Part shown: positions 55,201 through 61,842 of the stretch, piece by piece
Numbering within the stretch: the stretch's first letter is position 1
Layout of the letters: each line of letters begins with the position of its first letter
Assembly: GCF_018598225.1 (NCBI RefSeq)
Contig: NZ_JAHESF010000013.1
Coordinates: forward strand, 1 to 64,000
Direction of reading: 5' to 3'
DNA length: 64,000 nucleotides
Source of the DNA: Chryseosolibacter histidinae
Lineage (GTDB): Bacteria; Bacteroidota; Bacteroidia; Cytophagales; Cyclobacteriaceae
Notes under the pieces: model-generated
What the model saw: only the letters and a program-made list of their open reading frames with translations
Told to the model about the DNA's origin: nothing
The model's database searches: none
Made by a program: the position numbers and the translations under genes

Positions 55201-58200
55201 TTGCCTTTCGCATCCACAGCCGTGTAAGTCACCGTAGCCTCGCCCAACGCAAACGTGTCTCCTGAGTTATGCGTGCTGGTGATGTTGACCGTTCCAGGGC
55301 AGTTATCCGTTGCAGTTGGAGCCGTCCATGTCACTACCGCCTGACACGAGGCATTCGCCGATACAGTCATATCGGTAAGGCAGCCACTCAACACCGGAGC
55401 GGTGTTATCGACAACTGTTACCTTAAAGCTGCACGTCGACGTATTGCCTTTCGCATCCGCAGCAGTGTAAGTCACCGTAGTCTCGCCCAGCGCGAACGTT
55501 GCTCCGGGACTGTGCGTGCTCGTAACATTCACCGTTCCCGGGCAATTATCTGTTGCCATCGGAGCCGTCCACATCACCACCGCCTGACACGAGGCATTCG
55601 CCGATACAGTCATATCGGTAGGACAACCGGCAAACACTGGAGCAGTGTTATCTACAACCGTTACCTTAAAGCTGCAGGTCGACGTATTACCTTTTACATC
55701 CACGGCAGTGTAAGTCACCGTAGTCTCGCCTGACGGGAATGTAGCTCCGGAAGCATGCGTGCTGGTGACGTTCACAGTTCCGGGACAGTTATCCGTTGCA
55801 GTCGGCGCTGTCCACGTCACCACCGCCTGACACCCGGCATCCGCTGACACCGTCATATCGGCAGGGCAGCCACTCAACACCGGAGCGGTATTGTCAACAA
55901 CCGTTACTTTGAAGCTGCACGTCGATGTATTGCCTTTCGCATCCACAGCAGTGTAAATCACCATAGTTTCACCCAGCGCGAACGTTGCTCCGGAACTGTG
56001 CGTGCTCGTAACATTCACCGTTCCGGGACAGTTATCCGTTGCAGTCGGCGCTGTCCACGTCACCACCGCCTGGCACGCGGCATCTGCCGATACTGTCATG
56101 TCTGTGGGGCAACCTGAAAACACAGGAGCCGTATCATCCACAACCGTTACTTTGAAGCTGCACGTAGCACTATTGCCTTTTACATCGGTAGCGGTATACG
56201 TAACCGTGGTCTCGCCAAGCGCGAAGGTATTTCCCGAAGTATGCGTGCTGGTAATGTTCACCGTTCCAGGGCAGTTGTCACTTGCTGTCGGAGCCGTCCA
56301 TGTTACCACCGCCTGACACGAGGCATCCGCTGACACAGTGATATCGGTGGGACAACCCGCGAATACCGGAGCCGTATCATCCACAACGGTTACTTTGAAG
56401 CTACAGGTGGATGTATTGCCTTTCGCATCCACGGCAGTGTAAGTCACGGTTGTCTCACCCAACGGGAATGTGTTCCCGGAGTTATGCGTGGTGGTAACGT
56501 TCACCGTTCCCGGGCAATGATCTGTTGCCGTCGGAGCCGTCCAAGTCACCATTGCCTGACACGAGGCATCCGCTGAGACGGTCATATCAGTGGGACAACC
56601 TGCGAATACCGGAGCCGTATCATCCACAACCGTTACTTTGAAGCTGCACGTGGCATTATTGCCTTTCACATCGGTAGCTGTGTACGTCACTGTGGTCTCC
56701 CCCAGCGCGAACGTTGCTCCGGAACTATGACTGCTGGTGATGTTTACTGTGCCAGGACAATTATCTGTTGCCGTAGGTGCCGTCCAAGTTACCACGGCCT
56801 GACACGAGGCATCCGCTGACACCGTGATATCGGTAGGGCAACCTGCGAACACGGGAACCGTATTGTCAACAACGGTTACCTTGAAGCTGCACGTAGAACT
56901 ATTGCCTTTAACATCAGTAGCCGTGTAAGTCACCGTGGTCTCGCCCAGCGGAAATGTATTTCCCGAAGTATGCGTGCTGGTGATATTCACGGTTCCCGGG
57001 CAATTGTCTGTAGCCGTCGGAGATGTCCACGTCACCACTGCCTGACAAGAGGCATCTGCTGAAACGGTCAGATCCGTGGGACAACCTGCGAACACCGGAG
57101 CCGTATTGTCGACAACCGTTACTTTGAAGCTGCACGTAGCACTATTGCCTTTAACATCTGTTGCCGTGTAAGTCACCGTAGTCTCGCCCAACGGAAATGT
57201 ATTTCCCGAAGTGTGCGTGCTGGTAATGTTCACCGTTCCAGGGCAATTGTCCGTCGCAGTCGGAGCCGTCCATGTTACCATTGCCTGGCACGAAGCATCC
57301 GCTGACACGGTCAGATCGGTAGGGCAACCCGCAAACACCGGAGCCGTGTTATCGACAACCGTTACCTTGAAGCTGCACGTAGAACTATTGCCTTTAACAT
57401 CTGTTGCCGTGTAGGTCACCGTAGTCTCCCCCAGCGAAAATGTATTCCCCGAAGTATGCGTGCTCGTAATGTTTACTGTGCCAGGACAATTGTCTGTTGC
57501 AGTAGGTGCTGTCCATGTTACCACCGCCTGACACGAGGCATTCGCCGATACAGTGATATCTGTAGGACAACCTGCGAACACCGGAGCGGTATTATCAACA
57601 ACAGTGACTTTGAAACTGCAGGTCGAGCTATTGCCTTTGAAATCCGTTGCCGTGTAAGTCACCGTGGTCTGGCCCAGCGGAAAGGTGTTTCCCGAAGTAT
57701 GTGTACTGGTGATGTTCACTGTTCCCGGGCAATTGTCTGTAGCCGTCGGGGCCGTCCATGTTGCCACCGCCTGGCATGAGGCATCCGCTGACACGGTTAT
57801 ATCCGTGGGACAACCCGCGAATACCGGAGCAGTATTATCCACTACTGTTACTTTGAAACTGCAGGTCGAGCTATTGCCTTTGAGATCTGTAGCCGTGTAC
57901 GTGACCGTGGTTTGCCCCAAAGGAAAGGTGGCGCCGGGGCTGTGGGTGCTGGTGATGTTCACGGCGCCGGGACAAACGTCTGTAGCGGTGGGCGGCGTCC
58001 ACGTTACAACGGCCTGGCACGACGCATTCGCCGAAGCGGTCATGTCTGTCGGGCAGCCTGAGAACACCGGTGGTGTGTTATCGTTCACCACCACATTGAA
58101 GGTACAGGTGGCGGTATTGCCGTAATTGTCAATAGCAGTGTAAGTAACCGGCGTGGTACCAACGCCAAAAGCACTGCCGGGAGCATGCGTGCTCGCAAAG

Positions 58201-58763
58201 CTGGCAACGCCGCAATTATCAGAGACCGTGGGCGCTGTCCAGGTAACATTGACCGGGCATGTTCCTGCAGCCGTAACGTTGATGTTGCCGGGACAGTTGG
58301 AGATCACAGGCAACGTGGTTTCCATTACCTGGCAACAGAGCTGTTTTCCGCTCATGCTCACACCGCCGAGTATCTTAAAATTTCCAAAGACACTTCCTGC
58401 ATACATGGGCGCGCTGCAGGTCGTGTTCACCACCTGGTTATCGAGCAAGGTTGCGTTTAACGTTACGCTCCCACCCACAAAAGGCTGGCCCGCCCCGGCA
58501 GAGCTCTGAATTTCGAAGGTAGTGCCGGATAATAAAGTTGCCGAATATATCACACCGCCACCATCCGATGCGGTGATCAATACGCTTAGCAATCCCGTGT
58601 ACTGTACAGTAAGTTTGGTAAGCCCTCCCGTGCAGGGGCCGCAATCGTTTACAGGAGGACAGCTGCAGCTCTGACCAAAGGCTGGTAACTGGCTTATTAT
58701 CAATAATAAACCACAGAGGATAGAACTCCTCCTATCCAAGAAGCAGGTGATTTTCCTTCTCAT
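49290..58763 (-). CDS. Giant HYR-repeat surface adhesin with type B T9SS C-terminal domain
   Basis: The product has 3157 aa. Signal peptide about 1-30, then a cysteine-rich segment (SCSCPPVNDCGPC) and a unique domain to residue 147. Thirty-six HYR domains of 80 or 81 residues span 148-3060. The typical unit has APVFAGCPTD, SCQAVVTWTAPTATDNCPGTVN, GETTVTYTATDAKGN and STCSFKVTV, with four cysteines. Repeats 2-32 are nearly identical; repeats 1 and 33-36 are diverged. The last 97 residues are a gliding-motility-associated C-terminal domain (VITPDGDGINDQWVLKNI, VVDRWGGVVYSA), a type B T9SS signal. The predicted role is a secreted, long, extended surface fibre anchored through PorP/SprF. It heads a four-gene operon. 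Cysteine 10 of repeat 29 is replaced by Tyr, and repeat 36 lacks the second cysteine. Confidence 0.93.
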   Translation of the reverse strand: MRRKITCFLDRRSSILCGLLLIISQLPAFGQSCSCPPVNDCGPCTGGLTKLTVQYTGLLSVLITASDGGGVIYSATLLSGTTFEIQSSAGAGQPFVGGSVTLNATLLDNQVVNTTCSAPMYAGSVFGNFKILGGVSMSGKQLCCQVMETTLPVISNCPGNINVTAAGTCPVNVTWTAPTVSDNCGVASFASTHAPGSAFGVGTTPVTYTAIDNYGNTATCTFNVVVNDNTPPVFSGCPTDMTASANASCQAVVTWTPPTATDVCPGAVNITSTHSPGATFPLGQTTVTYTATDLKGNSSTCSFKVTVVDNTAPVFAGCPTDITVSADASCQAVATWTAPTATDNCPGTVNITSTHTSGNTFPLGQTTVTYTATDFKGNSSTCSFKVTVVDNTAPVFAGCPTDITVSANASCQAVVTWTAPTATDNCPGTVNITSTHTSGNTFSLGETTVTYTATDVKGNSSTCSFKVTVVDNTAPVFAGCPTDLTVSADASCQAMVTWTAPTATDNCPGTVNITSTHTSGNTFPLGETTVTYTATDVKGNSATCSFKVTVVDNTAPVFAGCPTDLTVSADASCQAVVTWTSPTATDNCPGTVNITSTHTSGNTFPLGETTVTYTATDVKGNSSTCSFKVTVVDNTVPVFAGCPTDITVSADASCQAVVTWTAPTATDNCPGTVNITSSHSSGATFALGETTVTYTATDVKGNNATCSFKVTVVDDTAPVFAGCPTDMTVSADASCQAMVTWTAPTATDHCPGTVNVTTTHNSGNTFPLGETTVTYTAVDAKGNTSTCSFKVTVVDDTAPVFAGCPTDITVSADASCQAVVTWTAPTASDNCPGTVNITSTHTSGNTFALGETTVTYTATDVKGNSATCSFKVTVVDDTAPVFSGCPTDMTVSADAACQAVVTWTAPTATDNCPGTVNVTSTHSSGATFALGETMVIYTAVDAKGNTSTCSFKVTVVDNTAPVLSGCPADMTVSADAGCQAVVTWTAPTATDNCPGTVNVTSTHASGATFPSGETTVTYTAVDVKGNTSTCSFKVTVVDNTAPVFAGCPTDMTVSANASCQAVVMWTAPMATDNCPGTVNVTSTHSPGATFALGETTVTYTAADAKGNTSTCSFKVTVVDNTAPVLSGCLTDMTVSANASCQAVVTWTAPTATDNCPGTVNITSTHNSGDTFALGEATVTYTAVDAKGNTSTCSFKVTVVDDTAPVFAGCPTDMTVSADASCQAVVTWTPPTATDNCPGTVNVTSTHTSGNTFALGETTVTYTATDAKGNIATCSFKVTVVDNTAPVFAGCPTDMTVSANALCQAVVTWTAPTATDNCPGTVNVISSHASGNTFALGETTVTYTATDAKGNTATCSFKVTVVDNTAPVFAGCPTDVTVSANASCQAVVTWTAPTATDNCPGTVNVGSTHTSGNTFALGETTVTYTAVDAKGNTSTCSFKVTVVDNTAPVLSGCPTDMTVSADASCQAVVTWTAPTATDNCPGTVNVTSTHSSGNTFALGETTVTYTATDAKGNTSTCSFKVTVVDNTAPVFAGCPTDLTVSANASCQAVVTWTPPMATDNCPGTVNVTSTHSSGNTFALGETTVTYTATDAKGNTATCSFKVTVVDNTAPVFSGCPTDMTVSANASCQAVVTWTAPTATDNCPGTVNVTSSHSPGATFPLGETTVTYTATDAKGNTATCSFEVKVVDNTAPVFAGCLADMTVSANASCQAVVTWTAPTATDNCPGTVNVTSSHSPGATFPLGETTVTYTATDAKGNTSTCSFKVKVVDDTAPVFAGCPADITISANTSCQAAVTWTAPTATDNCPGTVNVTSTHNSGNTFPLGETTVTYTATDAKGNSATCSFKVTVVDNTAPVFTGCPTDMTVSANASCQAEVTWTAPSAMDNCPGTVNVTSTHTSGNTFPPGETIVTYTAMDAKGNTSTCSFKVTVVDDTAPVFTGCPTDMTVSADASCQAVVTWSAPTATDNCPGTVNVTSTHASGNTFPLGETTVTYTATDAKGNSSTCSFKVTVVDNAVPVFAGCPADITVSANTSCQAAVTWTAPTATDNCPGTVNITSTHTSGATFSLGETTVTYTATDAKGNTSTCSFKVTVVDNTAPVFAGCPTDMTVSANASCQAVVTWTAPTATDNCPGTVNVTSTHSSGATFPLGATTVTYTATDAKGNTSTCSFKVTVADNTAPVFTGCPTDMTVSANASCQAVVTWTAPAVTDNCPGTVNVTSAHTSGATFPLGETTVIYTATDTKGNTSTCSFKVTVVDDTAPVFAGCPADMTVSADASCQAVVTWTAPTAADNCPGAVNVTSTHTSGATFALGETTVTYTATDAKGNTSTCSFKVTVNDNTAPVFSGCPADITVSADASCQAVATWTAPTATDNCAGTVNVTSTHTSGATFSLGETTVTYTATDAKGNTATCSFKVTVVDNTAPVFAGYPTDITVSADASCQAVVTWTAPTATDNCPATVNVTSTHTSGDSFPPGETTVTYTATDAKGNTSTCSFKVTVVDNTAPVFTGCPADITVSASASCQAVVTWAAPSATDNCPGTVNVTSTHTSGATFPLGETTVTYTATDVKGNTSTCSFKVTVADNTAPVFAGCPADITVSAVASCQAVVTWTAPTATDNCPGTVNVTSSHSPGATFSSGETTVTYTAADAQGNTSTCSFKVIVADDVAPVFAGCPADVTVSANASCQTAVTWTAPTATDNCTGTVNITSTHNPGGTFAPGETTVTYTATDAAGNTTTCSFKVTVVDNVAPVFANCPSNITASAEASCLAIVNWTEPTVTDNCGTVNITRNRNPGAAFAIGTTTVTYTATDGAGNTATCSFTVTVRDATAPVFTMCPSSLTVSATASCEAVVTWPTPVATDNCTGTVNITGDHSSGDSFPIGTTVITYTARDGAGNTATCAFTVTVGDDTAPAITGCPADIVATVSTSCETAVTWTSPTVTDNCTLASFTADHNSGDVFPIGTTTVTYTATDQSGKTSSCSFRVIVVDETSPVISGCPGDISAITDETGQATVDWIPPTAAAPCGAVALKGSHRPGDVFYLGETEVEYTATDGAGNTYAGCVFKVTVAYSDIVFDIAKVITPDGDGINDQWVLKNIEKFKNNKVVVVDRWGGVVYSATGYNNENVVWNGTNTGGGVVPTGTYFYTISVKLGATVVEQRGFIELLR
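50550..58082 (-). repeat. 31 tandem 243-bp HYR-coding units
   Basis: Units 2 to 32 of the adhesin are exactly 81 codons each, so the 7533 bp are 31 x 243 bp in strict register. DNA identity between units is high. Variation concentrates at a few codons (NAS/DAS, T/A in the PTD motif, NIT/NVT, ALG/PLG). Exact period and homogeneity suggest recent expansion and gene conversion or unequal exchange. Confidence 0.9.
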
Positions 58764-58826
58764 TAAAATCCGACCAACGTAGTCGGGCTACGTTCTATGG
58801 GCTCCAAAATCAGCTGACAAAGGCAG

Positions 58827-58834
58827 CAAAAATA
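58827..58834 (-). promoter_or_regulatory. Candidate -7 promoter element of the adhesin operon
   Basis: On the minus strand this reads TATTTTTG, a perfect TAnnTTTG. The start codon at 58763 is about 60 bp downstream. No TTTG lies at the standard upstream distance, so the -33 part is unclear. The spacer 58764-59092 holds this element, an AT-rich stretch and the repeat at 59044-59110; no gene is seen in it. Confidence 0.4.
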
Positions 58835-59043
58835 CGGGTAAATGGGTTGTGTGTAGTTTTAAAAGTTAAGCTTTTTACCAAAAACTAACAAGCTAAACTC
58901 CTGTTAAGAATACAACCTTGCAATTATGGGCCAAACAGCCTGTTTAGGTCATTTTTGGCCTTGACTGAAGGTAATTTTCGCGATTTGGGAAGGCGTGATC
59001 CAGCGGAAAATTTACTGGTTTTTTATAAGTGGTAAACCGGTAA

Positions 59044-59110
59044 AAGTACGAGGGACGAAGTACGATAGCTCGATCTCTATTTATCGTACCTCTTATTTCG
59101 TACCTCGTAC
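59044..59110. repeat. TACGAGGTACGAAGTACG inverted repeat, copy 2
   Basis: The left arm 59044-59067 (AAGTACGAGGGACGAAGTACGATA with a TATCGTA turn) and the right arm 59082-59110 (TATCGTACCTCTTATTTCGTACCTCGTAC-like, written here in parts: TATCGTACC, TCTTATTTCG, TACCTCGTAC) are inverted. The core TACGAGGGACGAAGTACGA is shared with 6303-6324. Bases 59093-59110 are the last five codons and stop of the outer-membrane-like protein gene. Confidence 0.65.
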
Positions 59111-60079
59111 CTGATAAAAATACCGTTGGATGCCGATCGTCCACAGGGGCGTAAAGTGCACATAGGAGTATCCGATCAGCTCAAATCCATAGCAGAACTC
59201 AATACGGGTATTCGAGTTAATGATGCGCTGAATTCCGGGATATATTTCCATGTAGCTACCCTTTTTCAAGGCAGAGGTCCTGGCGGTGATCTCGGTACCG
59301 TTCTGGACTACGGTTGCCGCGTCATAGGTTTTGCCGATCAGCTCGATGTACAGGTTCCAGTTCACCTGCTCATAACCTTCATACTTTTTAGGATAGAGGC
59401 GATACCCGAATGAAAGATTGTATTTGATGGCGTTGCCATACTGAATTTTTGTTGGCAGGTCGGGGCCACCGGTGATATCGCGCTGCATTTCTGAATAGGA
59501 CCCCGGCTTGATAAAACCGGTTGTGAGGGATGCGGCAAACCTGTTTTTGAGCCAGGTGGAAATAATGCCAAAGCCATAACCACCGGTATCATCCATGAGG
59601 TTGGGCTCGGCCTCATCATGGGCAACGCCAACATTCGACCAGTCCGCATACGCCGCCATCCGGAAGTGTTTGTTCTTATCATCTCTTGTGATGAAGCGAT
59701 ACTTGGCAAAAAGATAGATGCCGTTGAACTGGTAAGGATAATGAACGCCACGTTTGATCGCCGCCGTGTAATAGTTCGTTTGGTTACCGACATGCGTGTG
59801 GTTGATCAGGTCTTTCGGCAGCTTGCGGTCATGGTGGTTTGATATCGAAGCCGTGGCCATGAGCGATAACTTCGGTGTGGCGCCATACATCACCCGCAAG
59901 GCATGAAGCGATCTTGTGGTGCTGTATTCTTTATAGTTCTGTGAAAACACGCGGAGTCCCCAAACACCTTTGGGAACGGAGCTCGCAGGCTCATTAAGAA
60001 TGTACAATTCCTGACCATGGGCCTGAACGGAAAATACAAGTGCCAACAGCAGTAAGATGACGCTAGCCTTGCACGACAT
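59093..60079 (-). CDS. Outer-membrane beta-barrel-like protein of unknown function
   Basis: The ATG at 60079 gives 328 aa with a signal peptide (SCKASVILLLLALVFSVQAHG); an in-frame GTG at 60100 would add seven residues. The body is rich in aromatic residues and alternating strands (YNLSFGYRLYPKKY, WNLYIELIGKTYD, TRIEFCYGFELIGYSYVHF) and ends with a Phe-Tyr-rich strand, as outer-membrane barrels do. No family is recognised. It overlaps the 3' end of the heavy-metal-associated gene by 17 bp, so the two are co-translated. The last residues VRGTK are encoded by a repeat, so the natural barrel end may be the preceding IGIQRYFYQ. Confidence 0.75.
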   Translation of the reverse strand: MSCKASVILLLLALVFSVQAHGQELYILNEPASSVPKGVWGLRVFSQNYKEYSTTRSLHALRVMYGATPKLSLMATASISNHHDRKLPKDLINHTHVGNQTNYYTAAIKRGVHYPYQFNGIYLFAKYRFITRDDKNKHFRMAAYADWSNVGVAHDEAEPNLMDDTGGYGFGIISTWLKNRFAASLTTGFIKPGSYSEMQRDITGGPDLPTKIQYGNAIKYNLSFGYRLYPKKYEGYEQVNWNLYIELIGKTYDAATVVQNGTEITARTSALKKGSYMEIYPGIQRIINSNTRIEFCYGFELIGYSYVHFTPLWTIGIQRYFYQVRGTK

Positions 60080-60566
60080 GAAGAATCTTTTGGTCACCAC
60101 CTTTCAATGCAACGAACTTCTTTATGAGCTCAGCCCGCTCTTTCTTCGGCAGAAAATTTTCATCGACGAGTTTGAGTGCAACAGGTCCCTCCACCTTGTT
60201 CTGAAAATCGAGCCATTGGTAAGATTGTCCCTGAAAAATGAACGATCCATCATCCTTCAGGGGAATATCATCAAAGCTCAGTTGCAGTTTCAGGAAACGT
60301 ACAGAGAAGCCGGCATTGACAACGGCTTTGGCCAGGGCATTAAGATCGACCGGAACTCCTTCCTTAAAAAAAATCCTGCCTTCGGTGGTCTCGAGATCCA
60401 TCTTCACGCTTTCAACAAAGTCAAGTCTCTTCAGGCTCATCTCAACGCTGCGGGTACACATGGAGCAGGTTAGTCCGTTCACACCAACATCCACCCATTT
60501 CAGGCCGGCGAAGAGCGGAACCGAACTGGCAATGAAACATAATAATATCAAAAATCTCTTCAGCAT
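60063..60566 (-). CDS. Exported heavy-metal-associated (HMA-like) protein
   Basis: The product has 167 aa with a signal peptide (about 1-20). The HMA-like domain (about 23-92) carries GLTCSMCTRSVEMSLKRL, with the metal-binding pair Cys-34/Cys-37, and FVESVKMDLETTEGRIFF. The C-terminal part (about 93-167) is a unique region. HMA domains bind Cu(I) or other soft metals. Export makes it a periplasmic metal-binding or metal-sensing protein. It shares its end with the downstream membrane protein gene, so the pair may work in metal uptake or export (inference). Confidence 0.82.
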   Translation of the reverse strand: MLKRFLILLCFIASSVPLFAGLKWVDVGVNGLTCSMCTRSVEMSLKRLDFVESVKMDLETTEGRIFFKEGVPVDLNALAKAVVNAGFSVRFLKLQLSFDDIPLKDDGSFIFQGQSYQWLDFQNKVEGPVALKLVDENFLPKKERAELIKKFVALKGGDQKILHVVQG

Positions 60567-60724
60567 AATTTCTCTGCATCACCAACGACACACATAGGTG
60601 TCTCAGTATCAAATGTAAAGATTTTAATGGCAGCCCCGCTGGAAAGCGTTACTTCTACATCCCCATTTTTTGTCCGGACAAACGCGAAAAATACCCGGTT
60701 TTATTTGAGCGGTATGCCTGAATT

Positions 60725-60759
60725 TATAAAAAAGAAGCGGACCAACAGCGGCCCGCTTC
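60725..60759 (-). terminator. Rho-independent terminator, minus strand
   Basis: GAAGCGG (60734-60740) pairs with CCGCTTC (60753-60759), with A-rich sequence 60727-60733 giving a T-run on the minus strand. It lies 9 bp downstream of the stop codon of the phytanoyl-CoA dioxygenase-like gene (60768). The remaining spacer, 60567-60724, has no visible gene. Confidence 0.7.
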
Positions 60760-60767
60760 CCATGCCC

Positions 60768-61550
60768 TCAAAGATCCAGCGCTATGCGGATGCTTTGCTC
60801 CAGGGGTGTGTAGACACCGTCGGCGCGTTCAAGGTCAAGCGGTTCTTTTAACTGCAGCGGTGGTTGTGCCAGGAACCTTGGTGTTTTGCCACGGTGAGGT
60901 TGCGCAGCGTGAACGATAAATGGGTGACAGAGATAAACTGTACCAGCTTCGCCGGTTGCCAGCACCTCGTCACGGTGCGGAAGGTCTGTAAGCTTCGCGG
61001 CAAGCTCCATGAAGGAAAGCCCATCATCCCCCCACCTGGACAATACGCGGGCCACATCGAGGTGGGACCCCACGCTGATCCTGGTGGGCGCATCTGCCTC
61101 CTCCACATCGGAAAAAAGGAACAACATCAGCAATGCTCTTCCCCGCGACCTCACATTGATACGCCAGTCAAAAAAATTTCCAGGATCGGTCCCGGGAAAA
61201 CCTGAATCGACATGCCAACCTGTGTCGCCTGGATCGTCAGGTGATGGAAAACGAACGGGGAAGGTGCCCATGCTCATACAAGGGATCCACCGTGTTTTGC
61301 CCACAAGCTGATTGAATGCAGCGTGCAGCCTCTCCGTATTGGCTGCCTGCACAAAAGGTTGCTGCGAATACATGCCGAGACGGATCACGGGTTTTGTCCA
61401 GGTACCGGGATCGCAGGGATCTGCAGGAAGATCTTTCCAGAGAATTTCCCTTGCCTGTGATGCCAGGGTGCTATCGAATGCGCCGTTGAGACGTACAAAA
61501 CCATCTGTAATAAATTGTTCGATCTGTTGATTATTTAAAATGCCTTCCAT
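60768..61550 (-). CDS. Phytanoyl-CoA dioxygenase (PhyH)-family protein
   Basis: The product has 260 aa. Fe(II)/2-oxoglutarate-binding motifs are GWHVDSGF (His-113, Asp-115) and the distal HPFIVHAAQPHRG (about 213-225), with the 2-OG-binding Arg nearby. GTFPVRFPSP precedes the HxD motif. The family hydroxylates a variety of small molecules. The substrate is unknown. The gene ends in a strong terminator and is separated from the zinc dehydrogenase by 292 bp, so an operon is unlikely. Confidence 0.85.
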   Translation of the reverse strand: MEGILNNQQIEQFITDGFVRLNGAFDSTLASQAREILWKDLPADPCDPGTWTKPVIRLGMYSQQPFVQAANTERLHAAFNQLVGKTRWIPCMSMGTFPVRFPSPDDPGDTGWHVDSGFPGTDPGNFFDWRINVRSRGRALLMLFLFSDVEEADAPTRISVGSHLDVARVLSRWGDDGLSFMELAAKLTDLPHRDEVLATGEAGTVYLCHPFIVHAAQPHRGKTPRFLAQPPLQLKEPLDLERADGVYTPLEQSIRIALDL

Positions 61551-61842
61551 GAGTCAATATGTTGAAAGTAAAAAAATGTAATGCCTGAACTGCGTTGGCA
61601 GCATCTCACATCCTACTCGTGTTGAGCTACGGAAGTAACTTCCGTATCGAGACCAGGCTTCGATTTGGTTTTTATAAAGAATGGCCGGAAGAAACTTCCG
61701 CCCATGATGGCCCATAGAGGGTCATCTTTTGGAAGGCGGTTATCGGATCAAAGTCATCACCATATTGCAAAGCTAGCAGTTTTTCCCTGACATGAAAATC
61801 CGCCATTCTAACATGCGGAGGAACCAGGTTGACTGTCGACTC
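61551..61842. other. Gene-free spacer with small inverted repeats
   Basis: TACGGAAGT/ACTTCCGTA (about 61627-61645) is a 9-bp dyad with a one-base loop, and GGAAG/AAA/CTTCC follows at about 61691. No gene was seen. The region must hold the promoter of the dioxygenase gene and the end of the dehydrogenase transcript. Confidence 0.45.

Noticed and set aside
50550-58082. Regular repeats that might suggest a CRISPR array or satellite
   Set aside because: The period is 243 bp, units are coding and contiguous without spacers, and no cas gene is present.
49939-58509. Many plus-strand frames of 61-154 codons over the adhesin gene, spaced by 243 bp
   Set aside because: They are antisense shadows of the HYR units, with the same period and no domain; the minus-strand adhesin has complete family motifs and a sorting tail.
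60627-60851. 74-codon plus-strand frame near the dioxygenase gene end
   Set aside because: It spans the terminator and runs antisense into the dioxygenase gene, with no domain.
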